Assembly (NCBI RefSeq): GCF_937616625.2 | Contig: NC_065570.1 | Span: 73,435,665 to 73,499,664 of the forward strand | DNA length: 64,000 bases | Origin: Mercurialis annua | Taxonomy: Eukaryota; Streptophyta; Magnoliopsida; Malpighiales; Euphorbiaceae | Reading direction: 5' to 3' | Shown here: one piece after another, positions 33,655 to 46,189 of the stretch | Layout: every line of letters starts with the position of its first letter | Numbering within the stretch: position 1 is the stretch's first letter | Made by a program: the position numbers and the translations under genes | Notes under the pieces: model-generated | What the model was told of the DNA's origin: nothing | The model's database searches: none | Seen by the model: the letters and a program-made list of their open reading frames with translations, nothing else

Positions 33655-34037
33655 ATGTTAGTAGAAAATCCATAATTCTCAATTTTGGGATGTATTTGAT
33701 CATTTTGCACTAAATAAACTTAAGATTTCAAGAAAACTTTATTTTTTGTCACTGTAACAATAATATTAATAATAATGCAGCTCGAAGAACGCTTCATTGA
33801 TTATAGGTACATGCATGGAAGGAAAGGACAGATAATTCAAACTAAAAATAAATAAAATTGATACGAAAGCCTTATGTTAATGTAATTAAATGCAACGATT
33901 AATACATAATAATTCAGACAAACTGCTGCAACGTACGTAACGTACTAAATTAATCTACAGACTGCTATATATATAAATATGTATGAAAAACTATGATCAA
34001 TAGTTGATTTAATACTTGAATAAGATCTTTTAAGAAT
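33655..34037. other. 3' flank of the NAC gene
   Basis: AT-rich. Expected to include the NAC 3' UTR. No other feature seen. Confidence 0.5.
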
Positions 34038-35996
34038 CTAATGGCCAAGATTCTGCAGGGAGTCTGTCATCTGAAAGCCGGCCCTGTTGAGACTAACTGA
34101 AGTGGACATCTCATGAGCAGTAATGTCTGAATTTGTCGCAGCTGCAGCTGCTGTGACCCCCAAAACGTTGCAATCCATACCAAAAGACAAGGGACTTTGA
34201 AATGGGTCTTGATGATGATCATTAATTTTATCGAGCACCCAGTTGAAGTTAGCATCTGGTAGTTGAAAATTTGAAAAGTTTGCTTCTGTTTTGCACTGTT
34301 TGATAATAGTAGAATGTTCCTTCAAAGTGCTATCTTGATGCGAGAGGAGAGACTTGAAGAGCATCGATGGTGACGGGCTGTTTATGTGATGAGATTGTGA
34401 AACTAGTGGGCTGACCAGTAAACTTTTTAGGTCATGTTCTTGAAATGGGTTAAATGGGTTTTGCAGTCCATGATCAGATTGACATTCCATTAATGTGGAT
34501 GGAGCTTCAAGCAGTGAAGGCAAAGAATTAGAGTTGGCCTCCCAGAGAAAGCCTTGACCTTGCCAAAATGCATTTTTCTTTTCTACAGTTTTGTTGAATA
34601 TTCTGCAAATCACCCATTCCTCCTGCAAACCAACCACTAATTATAAATGCCAGCTAGGGTTTTGACATCAAAAAGATGCATTGTTAAATCAAACATATCA
34701 CATCAAAAACTACCCATAAGGTTAATCTATAGTGAAAATTGTCTACTCGGCGTGCATACCCGTTACTGTTTTGTAACATATGGTCAACCCAGAAATGGAC
34801 AAAACACATACAGAAGAACCCTAGCTTGATGGGTTCCTACCAGAGACCGTGTGGAAAGAAGTTACCTTACACGTGTGGCGGTAGGAGAAATCGCCATCCA
34901 GACGGTACTCATGCATGACCCACTTCGTCTTCTCACCTCTCGGAGCTCTGCCTCTGTAAAAAACAAGAGTCTTTTTCATTCCGAGCAAAGCGCCGTTCGA
35001 AGCACTGTAAACTTCCCTATCTTTGCCGGTAGCTTTCCAGTAGCCAGCTCCGGTGGCTCTGTTCGTTCTTAGTCCTGTTGGGTACTTCCTGTCTCTCAAG
35101 CTGAAGAAGTACCACTCTCTTTCTCCCATCTTTGCCACATCTGATTTAACAACAAATGCAAAATGCCACCCGAAAATATTAATTATTACCACTTTGAAAT
35201 GCCCACATTTATTGGTGTATTGGTTTTGTGTCAGAAGTTAAAATGAAGCTCATGGATAAATTTTGTATCCATAAATGTATGGATGGGGAATAGGTTAAAA
35301 GGGTATGTGTGTTTCATACTCAACTTCATGATAGCGACTTCATACATAACTTTAAATACATTTCCAAGAAAAAGATGCTATACTTCGGATATAAATGTCT
35401 GGATTATGTAAAAAAAAATTGAACTTTTGGTTGAATAAAAACAAAAGCCATGGAAAAAGCAGCTGGGATCAAAATTAGTAAGAGCTTAAATGAGCATTCT
35501 ATGTGTGTCGGTAGTTCATTACTCAACTGGAGATCTTGCAGTAGGGTTGCAAGTATTCTTCGTTAGATTTAGATGAAGAAAATGCATCAATTCTCAAAGA
35601 TTTGACTGAAGTAGTTTTGTGAGTTTCTTGTATGTTTTGCATGAAAGGAGTTGTTTAAAGGATTAAAACACTACTATAAGCTTAAAATAATGTAAATTAA
35701 TAGAACCTTTACAATCAAAATATTAATAGCCACAAGAAAAATGTAATATGGTAAGAATCGCAGAAGCACAAGTAATAAGCAAAGTTGATGATAGAAAAAA
35801 GACCTGGAAGCTCCCAGGGCTCACATCTGTTAAGATCAACCTCAGCGATATCGACACCGCAAAAGGTGCCGTTAAAGACCTTAGAAGCTAAATAAAAGGT
35901 GATGAGCTCTTCATCTGTGGGATGAAATCGGAAGCCCGGAGGCAACCCTTGATCTTCTCCCATCAGCTCACACAGAATCTCTTCTACGGCCAACAT
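34038..35996 (-). CDS. CUC3: NAC-domain transcription factor, CUC3 type
   Basis: Three exons on minus, 35804-35996, 34866-35140, 34622-34038, giving 350 residues (CUC3-sized). The NAC domain holds all subdomains: [15 protein letters not shown] (A), [11 protein letters not shown] (B), [21 protein letters not shown] (C), [13 protein letters not shown] and [20 protein letters not shown] (C/D), and EEWVICRIF (E). The start [11 protein letters not shown] is the CUC3-like N-terminus. The exon layout is the usual NAC one. CUC3 sets organ boundaries and shoot meristems with CUC1/CUC2. I see no miR164 site in the last exon, as expected of CUC3 but not CUC1/2. The C-terminus is Ser/Gln/Asn-rich and probably activating. 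An ATG upstream in the same frame (near 36116) is beyond the TATA box and was not used. Confidence 0.9.
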
Positions 35997-36061
35997 TAGT
36001 ACTGTAGAGTTGGATATTGCTCTCAAACAAAAGAGAAGTAGTAATTTGGAGGAGAAATGAA

Positions 36062-36080
36062 TGACGTCAAATAATTTATA
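36062..36080 (-). promoter_or_regulatory. TATA box and TGACGTCA site of the NAC gene
   Basis: On minus, CTATAAATTA (core 36074-36080) is followed by the palindrome TGACGTCA (36062-36069), about 70-80 bp before the start codon. TGACGTCA is a bZIP (TGA/CRE-type) binding core. It lies downstream of the TATA, around the expected transcription start. Confidence 0.5.
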
Positions 36081-36299
36081 GATAATTTTTAGCACTGAAA
36101 TCGAAGGCCAACCCAATTAGCTATGAAAAATCTGAGGGATAGATTTGGGTTCGCACAGATTTACTAGATACAGACACATAGTATGTGGGCCTCCAATACT
36201 ACTATTTTTTATTTTTTTATTGAGAAAATAACAAAACTATACAAAATGAGAGAAAAAATAACAACAATGCTAAATTTGCTGAAATATTACATGAGCACC

Positions 36300-37690
36300 T
36301 CAAAAAATTGAAACTTTACATTTAATACCTTCCCAATGAGAATGCAACACATGTCACACACAAAACAAACAAAAAAAGGTCAAAAACGCGTCAGAATAGG
36401 TCAAAAACGCGTCAGAAACGCGTCTGACATGCATCTGACACGCGCATCAGATGAGTGCGTCAGTCACGCGTCATTTTGTCGAACTATTCAAACATGTATC
36501 GTTTATGTATCTGTTATGTATCATATATGTATCAAGGACATATCTGATTATTATTTTTTCATATTTCTAAAATAAAAATAAATAAATAAATATATTATTA
36601 ATATGTATTATTTATGTGTCTCTAAGGTGTATGTATAATATATTTTAAATTAAAAGATATATGTATCACGTGCTTTAATTAAAATTCACGCATCAAATAA
36701 TATCAATAACATTTTGATATGTTACTATTCACAATAAATTGAAGCATACAAATAATAAGTTGTGATTTTTTTTAGCTCAACTTTTATCAAACTAAACATC
36801 CTCACTTGAATTACAAACACTTATCCACGATGTATCATAGATTTATCGATAATTTATCAGAGATATATCGATAATACTACATCTCAAAATACACACATAA
36901 TACATATATTAAAATAAAAAATATACGTCGAAACTATTTCTGATATGTACAAAAAAGTGTCAAATATGTATAGTATTTGTATTTGAGTTATATATTTAAC
37001 GCATTGAATATATAACTTACGAGTAGTTAAAATTTATCTATAATATATATTAAAATAAAAAATATGTCACATGCTCTGTAAATTGTATAAAGTATTTATC
37101 AATGATACGTATTAAAGATATATTTATCATGTTTTAATTGTATATGAAAGATGTATCTAAAAATACATCTAAACGACATATATATTTAAATATTCTTTGA
37201 ACTGTTTCTGATATGTATTGATGATGTATTCGAGATGTATCGAAAATTTATATGAGATGTACCGAAAATGTATCTCGAAGGCATTGAGGTACCACCATTA
37301 ACGAAAAAACGCATACCAAAGATATATTTATCATGTATAAATTATATATTACCAATTTGTCTAATAAATACATTTAAGAAACATGTCAAACACATTTGAT
37401 GAATCAATATGTATTTCAAAATAAATATAATTGAGATGTTTCTGACATGTATCTGAAATGTATAACATATGTATCTGATATGTATCTCGAAGATAGTCAA
37501 ATAATATTAATGAAACATATTGAAAAAATATATCTCAAATACATATATGAAACAAATCTAATACATAATCTTATAATTATTTAAAGAAGAAATATAAAAA
37601 ATGATATACTCACATAAAATTATATAAATAATACATCTCAAATACATAAATAATACATATCAAATATAATTTTAATAATATATTTATTAT
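36300..37690. repeat. Low-complexity region rich in TGTATC/GATACA words
   Basis: Tens of copies of ATGTATC, TGTATCTG, GATGTAT and their complements are scattered irregularly over about 1.4 kb, including AACGCGTCAGAA repeats near 36390-36470. There is no fixed period, so it is not a simple satellite, and no reading frame spans it. It may be the decayed interior of a DNA transposon. Confidence 0.55.
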
Positions 37691-37779
37691 GGGCAATTCA
37701 GACTGGAAATCTCCAAAATTATCCCCCTTTTGTTTGATTACAGCTCTTATAGTTCTCAATTAGCCTCTAATACTGTTAA

Positions 37780-37862
37780 ATTAAGAACTCAAGATGAAGT
37801 CGATTCACCGACAAAATTTTGGGCTTTTTACAAAAATACTCAAGATGAAGTCGATTCAACTA
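37780..37862. repeat. Short direct repeat ACTCAAGATGAAGTCGATTC
   Basis: The 20-mer ACTCAAGATGAAGTCGATTC occurs at about 37787 and again about 52 bases later, each copy followed downstream by TTTACAAAAATAC-like sequence. It lies in a small frame (37730-37930) that is not convincing as a gene. Confidence 0.5.
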
Positions 37863-38339
37863 AATGTTTACAAAAATACGTTCTAATTTTTTTTATTTAT
37901 TTTTTGCAAAAAAAAAACGCATTTTGGTAGATTACTAATAGCTTATTAATAAAATGAGGTATTTTATAAAACTAATAATTAAAAAAGAGTATTTTTATAG
38001 CAGTTATAAAAAAATTAAAAAGAAAGATGCATAGTGTAATTTTTCTCAAAATTTTACCATAAAAAAATAATCAAAAAAGGTCTTTTAGAAACTACATTTT
38101 TGTTGTTGATGGAAATAACTTATCGGAAGTTAATTAACCAACTTTATATTTCGGTGATAAATTAATATCTGATCTCAATTAGTAGAACAAGGTATATATA
38201 ACATAGAAATGTAGGCAAAAGCATTAAATAAAGAGGGTCCAACACCTGTTAATAACCAATAGCAAATTCTATAATTTATAACAAAATTATGTGTTTGTTA
38301 CAACAGTATTAACAATATCACCTACTAATTCTGCCATCC

Positions 38340-38541
38340 ATCACCCTCTTTGGCTCATAACGTGCCTATGTTTACACACACACATCACTCCATCAAATTC
38401 TTCTATATAAACACCATTTCCGCAACTCTTTTTAATCACTTAATCTTCAATTCTCATTATTAAAACAACACAAAACTAAATTCTTTCAGGTTATTAGCCA
38501 TGACATGTGTTTATATAGAATAATGAAAAAATGAGGGTTTG
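38340..38541 (+). promoter_or_regulatory. Promoter-like segment without an attached gene
   Basis: TATATAAA in TTCTATATAAACACC (about 38402-38410) is followed by a C/A-rich leader typical of plant 5' UTRs (TTAAAACAACACAAAAC, TTCTTTCAGG). An ATG near 38499 then closes after eight codons. It could be the cut-off promoter of a lost gene or the start of a non-coding transcript. Confidence 0.3.
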
Positions 38542-40403
38542 ATTTAAGGAATGAGGAATCAAAAAGAATAAAATAAATAAATAAATGGAGAATTAAAAAG
38601 AACAATAAAAAAATTGATGAAAAGGTTAACATGGCTGGAATAAATAAGAAAATATAAAGAGTAAAAAGAAAAAGAAAAAGAAAAGCAACATATGTTGTTT
38701 TATGAAAAAAAATGAACCAAAGATATAATAAGTGGAAGGCTAGGATTAATTATGTATGAGATGTAATAATTTACCGTGTTTAGCTCATAGATGTAAAGAA
38801 AAAGTTAGCATTGATGAAAGAATTTAAGAGGCTTAGCATTTTTGTAATAAAAGCCCTTGTTTAGCTCATATGTGTAATTTTCTCTTTTTTATTCTTGCTT
38901 CAGACTTGAGAGGATTCAAAATTCCAATTAAGAATTACTTGCACCCCAATATCTGGTGTAAATATAGGGTGCGTGCGTTTATATCAATTTTTTAATACAG
39001 CTTTTACTTTTTTTTAATATTTGGTGAACCTTTTTAAAATCTGCTAATAGATTTTTGTTAAACAGCTAAGAGAATTTTTTTTTTATTTTTTTTATAAACA
39101 GCTGATAGCTATTTGGATTTTATTAATTATTAAATAAAATTATCTCTATTAAAATATATATTTTTGAAAAAATTATATAAAATCAATTTTAAATGATCCA
39201 ATTATTTTTAAACTGTATAAAATTATTTTATATAAAATTAACCCTTAATGTAAAGATGGGATGTTAAGTGGATTAAGAATAATTTATTTTAATTTATTTA
39301 TTATTTCATCATAATTTTATTTTATATAAGCTCAATTTTGCCTATTTGGAGGTAACAGAAAATTTTAAAATATTTATTTGTTGTTTTAATAGAGAGAGGA
39401 AAAAAATTAATTAATGTATGAGATCCATTAAAAAATGTTTCTTATAAGTGGACAGTAAATGAATGCACACTCAAACTTATACTTTCATCTCAATAACATA
39501 TTGGCAGTAAAAAATAAATTGTAATTAGCCTCTTTTTCATTTTTTTTTCTTGTAGAAATTGTGCACTATCCTATGCTTATTCTTTGGCAAAGTCACTACT
39601 ATATTCCCAACTATTTTGTTCAAGACATTTAAGTGCCTAACTGTGTTTAATTGTTACAAACCAATCCTTAAACTACCTTGATTAATCTCACGATCATGTC
39701 TCCACCGGCAACCACTAACGTGACAAACCCATGTTCTAATAACAGCTCCATGCATTTACATTCGCCTTATACGTACTAGTTGTAGTTTCTATTGTCTTTT
39801 CTTAGGCAAGTTACATCACTTAAACTTAAATAAAGAAATAATTATTCATGTATGTTATTCGTGAATAAATTAATAAAATATTTTTAATCTTAAAATATTT
39901 AATGATAAAAAATAAAAAATAATATTTTAATATTACAAATAAAAATAACGTGAGACAACTCTTCTGTGATATACTTATTCTAAATTAAGATGTTTACAAT
40001 CCTTCTGTATCTTAAAAGTTCAAACCAAAAAAAATTACTACAAACCCTTTTTTATGTTCCCATAAAGCTTGAATCTTTTATAAGGAAAGGCAAGTGGAAA
40101 CATCAATGCATCAACATATAACGAAGTAAAAGATTCAATTCAAATCATACCAATATCAAAAGTCCCAATAGAACAAAATCTTTAAAAGATGGCCTCTTCA
40201 AAAATCAAACGATTTGATGGATCATAATAGAAAATGATATTCATTGATTGGCTGCTTGTTTGACTTGGTCTCGTTGTTAACGAAATCACCAACATATTTG
40301 AAAGTTATATAATTTAATTACACATAATATGAAGGATGGAATTGCATCGTTCTTACCATTTTAAGGACCAACAGGCTATATGTAACTTTTAACTTCATAG
40401 GTT
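38542..40403. other. Intergenic, no gene seen
   Basis: AT-rich, with A-rich runs near 38640-38720. No gene, RNA or clear element ends. Confidence 0.5.
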
Positions 40404-40713
40404 AAGGTACAAAAATGATCCTAATATTTATTATGTCTGATTTTTTAATATTTTTCGAATCTAAATATAATCCTAACATTACTAAAGTGGAACAAATATA
40501 CTCTCCGTCTAACGGTAGCGTGTTTGAACGTTAACTCGGCTGATGTGACATACAATTAGTTATTGCCTTAATATTTCCGAGTCTCAAAAGTGACCTAACG
40601 GTGGAAGGTATATTTGTTTCAATTTGATAACGTTAGGGTCATTTTTGAGACTCGAAAAATATCAGAGGGTCAGGTGAACCATAGAATAAACATTACGGTC
40701 ATTTTTATACCTT
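40404..40713. mobile_element. MITE with AAGGTA ends
   Basis: The left arm AAGGTACAAAAATGATCCTA and the right arm, reversed, AAGGTATAAAAATGACCGTA match for about 30 bp. A second internal inverted pair (GAGTCTCAAAAGTGACCTAA and its complement around 40590 and 40650) follows. A TTA at both edges could be the target duplication. Non-coding. Confidence 0.65.
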
Positions 40714-43011
40714 ATTTCTTCATTTTATTATGTGAGAATTGAAAGAGGGCTTAATGTAGCTTTTAACCCTTAAATTTGTATTTACTAACCTATTTGACCT
40801 CTTATCTTTTAGTCTAATCTATCTGACATTTTAATTTGTAAATTTCAGTGTAATCCAGTTGGACAAAACGTTTGGTTATAACCCAAAAAAGGCATTTGAA
40901 CATATGTTTTTAGATGATGTGTTGTATGATTAAGACATATTTTTAACTCAGGAGTTTGTACCTTTTTATCCATCTAACTCCTGCACTTGTACTATTTCAT
41001 CCATCTGACTCCTCTATTTTTAAGTTTAACTCATTTATTCTCTTATTTTTGGTGATGTGTCAAATTAGGTGGCGGTCTAATTATTGTTTTTTTTACCATT
41101 TCAGCACATTTGTGTCTCACTCTCCTTTTCAAAAGTTAAACAAATAAAATTTATAAAATTTAAATGTTACATAAATTAAAGTGAAAGATGAGAGGTCAAA
41201 TAGATATAAGTTTAGGGAGCAAGAAATGTATTAAGGCATTGGATGAGCGGTAATAAATGGGTATGGTAGAGAAGGGGAGAGAGAGAGAGTGATGCGTGCG
41301 TGTGTGAGCATAGTAATTTGTTTAGATAAATTGAAAAAGACGAGGCTGATGAGATCACCTAATTCTCAAATTATTTCGTTAACCATTTACTTTCCTCGAG
41401 CGCCTCCCTTCTGCTCTTTCTGTCACCTAATCAAATTCTCTCTCTTTTTTATTTCCTTTTCTCAAATTGTAGTATTAAATACATCATCCCCTACGTACTA
41501 TCAATATATTTGCACTTTAAATACTTCTAGCTACAAATTATTACATATGCAGTTCAAGCTAAAATCGAAACTTGTCAGCAAAAATTTAGTTTAACCAATT
41601 CAAGTTTTGATCATAATTTTTATTTTATTTTCTCATTTAAAACCTATTAACCATAAAAGAAGTTTAATTCAATAAGACCAACAAGTAAATGTAGTCTAAT
41701 TTAAAATAAATTTAATTGAAAGTCATCAATTCATACATATAATCATACAAAAGACCTAATCTCTTTTCATGAGGCAAGAAAATATTTTATGTGATGAGCT
41801 TAAACTGCATATATCATTTTTGACTTAAAATGTGGTTTATTTTAGTTTTTATTGAGATTGTTTACTTGAAAATGCATCATTTTTATAGATAATTTATATG
41901 GAAGGCATGCCGGATCAAAAATTGTACTTTTATGTCTAGAACCTCTCAGGGCATGCAAGCCTCGAGAGCTGGGAAGGATTAGTTTCAAAAAGTCTCAGTT
42001 GAGATGCTTCTCGACGGGCTAACCCTTAATCGGCGAGCTGAACCTACTTTGCAGTCTGATTCGAGCACGAAATGGACCAGCTCGTCGAGCCAGCTTTGTA
42101 TTCGAGCCAAATAATCATGGAGAAAGGGGTAGCTCGTTGAGTCTTATGTAGCAAACATAGTAATAATGTTTATCACTCAACAGAGCACTAGAGGAAGCAA
42201 ATATAATTAATGAAATGAATGGATAAAGTCAATATTTAAAAAAAAAATGGAATTAGAGTGTGGGTGATTATAGTTAATTTTGAAAAGAGTGGAGAGGCTA
42301 AGAATAGAGTAGGGGCCGTATTGATGAAATACAGTAGGAAGCAAAGGATTGATAATTGATTAATAAAATGAGTGTCGGCGTTGCACGTGTAGATGAAATG
42401 AAAAGGTAGGGTTCTTAGATGTTAGTGAGTGTGCCTAGTAGTAGTAGTAGTATTAGGGCAGACCCCAGAATCCAATACATTAGCCTAAGCTCTACTCCCA
42501 TATTAGGCTGCAACAACAGACACACGTGAAAACTCTTTCTTCAATTCCATTACGTACTCATCCTTTCACTAATTAATAACCTCTCATCATCTCATATATA
42601 TTCTCTTTCTTACCGTCCATCCTCACAAATCTTCTCTCATATGCATGCAAATTGCAATCTCATCCCAACTTCATCTATTTGAAATGCTCTACTCATTCAC
42701 AAGCCATCACTGTAAGTAAGGTGATGGAAATGCACATTCATAGACTGCGGGATCCATTTTGACCCGCATCTTGTTGATTCGCTTAAATTATAATTTTAAT
42801 TTATTTAACATCTAACTCGCTTACTTCTATCTTTGTTAAAAAAAGACGACAATGTGAAATTATAAATAGTAAAAAAGAATATGTAGCACATACAAAGATG
42901 TGGGAAAATTTGGACATGAACTCGAACACGACATTGTGTTATTTTAAGATTTTATTATAAATGAAATTAAATATCCAAAAAGTTAAGTGTTTGATACATT
43001 TTTTAAACTGT
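40714..43011. other. Intergenic, no gene seen
   Basis: Holds a (GA)n stretch near 41275-41292, GTAGTAGTAGTAGTA near 42438, and a GC-richer unrecognised patch at 41930-42130. At 42590-42720 a CT-rich leader-like segment ends in a good splice donor (CACT|GTAAGTAAG), but no exon with coding character follows. Confidence 0.45.
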
Positions 43012-43026
43012 ATATTTTGAATAGGC

Positions 43027-43589
43027 TCTCCCTTTCTCTCTATCTCTAAGAAAAGCTCTCCCTTCTCTCTAAAAAACTCTCTCATTTTGTTCTTATTGAG
43101 GGTGGGAGAAGGTGATTTCCGATCTTAATCGAAAAATCATCTTCTCTCCGCCCAAATTATTATTATCTCTACGACTTTTTCTTTATATTTATGTGTTTTT
43201 AGATCTATAAATATTTGTAGATCTAGAATTTTATTAACACTTACTATAGTTTTTGTTGATCTTGATAATGGAAGGTGTTGTGAGATAGAAATTTACTTTC
43301 TTAGAACTTTTTTGAAGACAAAGATCGGAAAACATGAAGTTTCAACAGATCTACCTATTGAAGATGTGATTTGAAAAGTTTGAAGTTTGAAGATTAAAGC
43401 GGTTTCAAGATCGTAGTCTCAATATTTATGTATTTGGGTAACCTTTTAATGGTTGAAAAAGCCCTATTCGATGACTGTATCAAACAGCTCTCATCATTAT
43501 TTTACATTAGTTCTTTCAATTTGTTGAGAAACTATTTCATTATGTAATTTTCATTTTATCAATGGAAATTTTAGCCTTTGAAAAAAAAA
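43027..43589 (+). mobile_element. Poly(A)-tailed retroposon, 563 bp
   Basis: ATATTTTGAATAGGC is exact at 43012-43026 and 43590-43604. The insert begins with a CT-rich leader (TCTCCCTTTCTCTCTATCTC) and ends TTTGAAAAAAAAA, the shape of a LINE-mobilised element. The start resembles plant L1 leaders and the end resembles an L1 3' end, but the reverse transcriptase is absent. So it is an internally deleted LINE or a LINE-dependent non-autonomous element. Confidence 0.7.
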
Positions 43590-43604
43590 ATATTTTGAAT
43601 AGGC

Positions 43605-45061
43605 AAAAGGTACTGATAAGCTATAGTCATAGTTTACAATTTTTAAACTTTTATTGTCATTGTTGTCTCACTTAAACTCCTATAATTATAAAAAATGGTA
43701 CAAAGAACAATAGTTATTAACTCTATTGAAAAAATTCATTTATTTAAAGTAAAAAAATATAAATAAGCTTTTGTGATCAATGATCAATGATCAGAATATT
43801 TAACCTTCTTACTGTCTAAAACGAGTACAACTTAACCCCTTTTTAATAAGATAATTATTTTGATTACTTTAAATTTATTCTTTTATCTAAACCATGTGAT
43901 ATCGTAATTGATAATCTTTTTTATTTTATTTTATTTTAAATTTCATGTTATTATTATTATAGGTATAATTAAATTTATTTTGCAAAAGATGGATAGAATT
44001 TCAACAAATTTATCAAATTTTGGTAGATTTACAACTTTTAAAATATTTGGATAGGTTTTCAAAAAAATCAAAAAAGTTTGTTTTTGGTACCATTAAATTT
44101 AATAACAAAACATATTTTTTATAGGCAATATATAAATAATAAATAATCTAAATAAAATATTTTCAAATGATTTTAACTTAAAAATTATAAAAGCAATTCA
44201 AAATATATTGACTAATTTTTAATTGAAACAAAACACATAATACCGAGTAATTTTTAATTATTTTAACAGGAGTCACATAGAAAGGGACAACTCATTCTCT
44301 AATAAACCAAAGTAAGCTGATTATTGTACAGTTCAACCCATCTTTTCCATCAACACCCGTTTCATTTTCTCAATTCTTTTATGATGTAAATTTCATTTTC
44401 TCAATTACAGACCTCAAATTTACTAGTAGTATAGTTTATACATTTTCGATTGCTGCCATTTTAGCAGGTAGCTGAAATTTCCCCACTTTAATGACCCGTA
44501 CATTTAGCATTTAATAATACAGAATTTTGCAAAATAGTTCAAGCTTTCTCTTATTGAATGCAAATATATGGAGGGACCAACATTGTTCATTTTAGCCTTA
44601 ATTAGGAGTCTATTACTCCCTGGCTCTCTAGCTAGGGACCTTCTTATAATTATATTACATTTATTCATTAAACTATTGGAATGTTTAACTTTGAAAAATA
44701 ATACTCCTTTCCTCCAATTTGAAAAATCTCATTTAATTTTCCACACATTTTAACTATATGAATATATATTTTAATTCTAATTTTATTTTTATTAATTGCA
44801 TTAAATTTGATATAGTAACTATATTATAAATTGTATCCAAAATAACGAAAGAGTAAAACAAGATATTAAATTTAAAAAAAATATTAAAAACTCAAATAAT
44901 ATTTTTTTAAATGAGACACATAAAACAAGAGTCTTTTTGAATGACATGGAATCTCTGTAGTTCTAATTATCATCAAAAGTATAAGTTTCATAAATGTGTA
45001 ATGAAAGTATAAAAAATAAGAGAACATATCCAATTCTCTAATTCAAAAGAATCCACAAGTT
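43605..45061. other. Intergenic, no gene seen
   Basis: AT-rich. The frame at 44568-44753 is not protein-like. Confidence 0.5.
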
Positions 45062-45075
45062 GAACTCGTTAAAAT

Positions 45076-46175
45076 CCATGGTTTCCAAACTAGTATAAAA
45101 ATTTCTCTTTCTAAAAATTTTCTCCATTCTCTCTAAACACAAACCAAAAACCATTGTTTTGAGGAGATGGTTTTGGCCTTTTAACCGGAAAACCACCTCC
45201 TCTGCTCCTCTTTTTTTTTATTCCTTAATAATTTTTGGTTAGTTTGTTTTCAATAAATTTTTTATTTGGTGATCTCTTATTTTTTTTGTGATTTGAAAGA
45301 ATATTTTTTGAAAAAAAAGGTGGTTTTTAGGGAGTGGAAACCACCTTTTAGTTGTTCTAGGCTTCTAGCAAGTTTTTTCAAATAGCTAAAATAATGAGTT
45401 GTTCTTTCTCTCAAATAGATTGGATGGATCTTTAATTCAATTATGGAAGAGGACCCTTTGATTGAATCTAAGATCTTCAATTTTAAAAGAGGAAAACATA
45501 AATCACCTGTTTTGGTGTGTGTAAGAGATTTGAAGAATTTATTTGAAAAAAAAAGTGGTTTTACTTGAAAACTACTTTTTTTTAACCTATCCGGTTTTCA
45601 GGGTTTCGCCCTAACTAATCTGGATCCGACCCGCGTCGCGCACCCGGAATGGAAGGTGAATCTGCCAGTGGAAATTTTCTGCATTAATAAGACTCGAACC
45701 TGAGATCTTGGTTAAGCGATATCAAATCGTTTACTACTTGAACCAACCCCCATTGGTTGAAAACTACTTTCTAGTTCTTAATCTATGAGTTTTTCAAATT
45801 TCTACTTTTAGAGCTCTAAAAACCTTTTTATCTATCTCTACTTAATCTTATGTGTTGATGTTTACTAATATTTGTTAGATCTATCTTACTGATTTATATG
45901 GAAGTTACGGAACCTAAAGAACAAGTGGTTTCACGGCATAAATGGATAGGTTTAATGGACTAAGACCCCGCGTCTGGACGTAGTGCCGAGATTAAGTTGT
46001 GCGGAATCTAGGCTTAGTTATTTCCTTTTCGATTAAACTTTTGCTTGTTCTTTATAGTTTCATAGACATTGTTAATAGATTAGAGTTTGAAAGTTCATAT
46101 GTTTGGTTGTTTAAGATTTTCATCTTGTACTTTAATCTTTCTCATGAATCTATCTTTATTAAAAAAAAGAAAAAA
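45076..46175 (+). mobile_element. Poly(A)-tailed retroposon, 1.1 kb, with nested SINE
   Basis: GAACTCGTTAAAAT (45062-45075) and GAACTCATTAAAAT (46176-46189) form a 14-bp target duplication with one mismatch. The insert carries a CT-rich leader (TTCTCCATTCTCTCTAAACA), a GAGGAGATGGTTTTGG segment, and ends TTTATTAAAAAAAAGAAAAAA. Layout matches the element at 43027-43589. A SINE inserted later at 45579-45756. Confidence 0.65.
45579..45756 (-). mobile_element. Full-length tRNA-derived SINE (AngioSINE-like)
   Basis: TTGAAAACTACTTT is exact at 45565-45578 and 45757-45770. Read on minus, the 178-bp element has GGTTGGTTCAAGTAGTAAAC (A box), CAGGTTCGAGTC (B box) about 45 bases later, then a GC-rich body with GGGTGCGCGACGCGGGTCGG and ATTAGTTAGGGCGAAACCC, ending in an A tail (T residues from 45579). 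The CGCGACGCGGGTC core is like the conserved 3' domain of several angiosperm SINE families. Complete Pol III boxes and perfect duplication indicate a fairly young copy. Confidence 0.85.
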
Positions 46176-46189
46176 GAACTCATTAAAAT

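Noticed and set aside
34038..34622. miR164 target site in the NAC gene
   Set aside because: No sequence complementary to miR164 was seen in the last exon, in keeping with CUC3 rather than CUC1/CUC2.
36060..36116. Upstream in-frame ATG of the NAC gene
   Set aside because: It lies at or before the TATA box, so it would not be in the m[14 protein letters not shown] is the family-like start.
36200..38110. Large MULE with ends TTGAGAAAATAAC and TTTTTCTCAA
   Set aside because: The ends share only weak similarity and no 9-bp duplication could be found.
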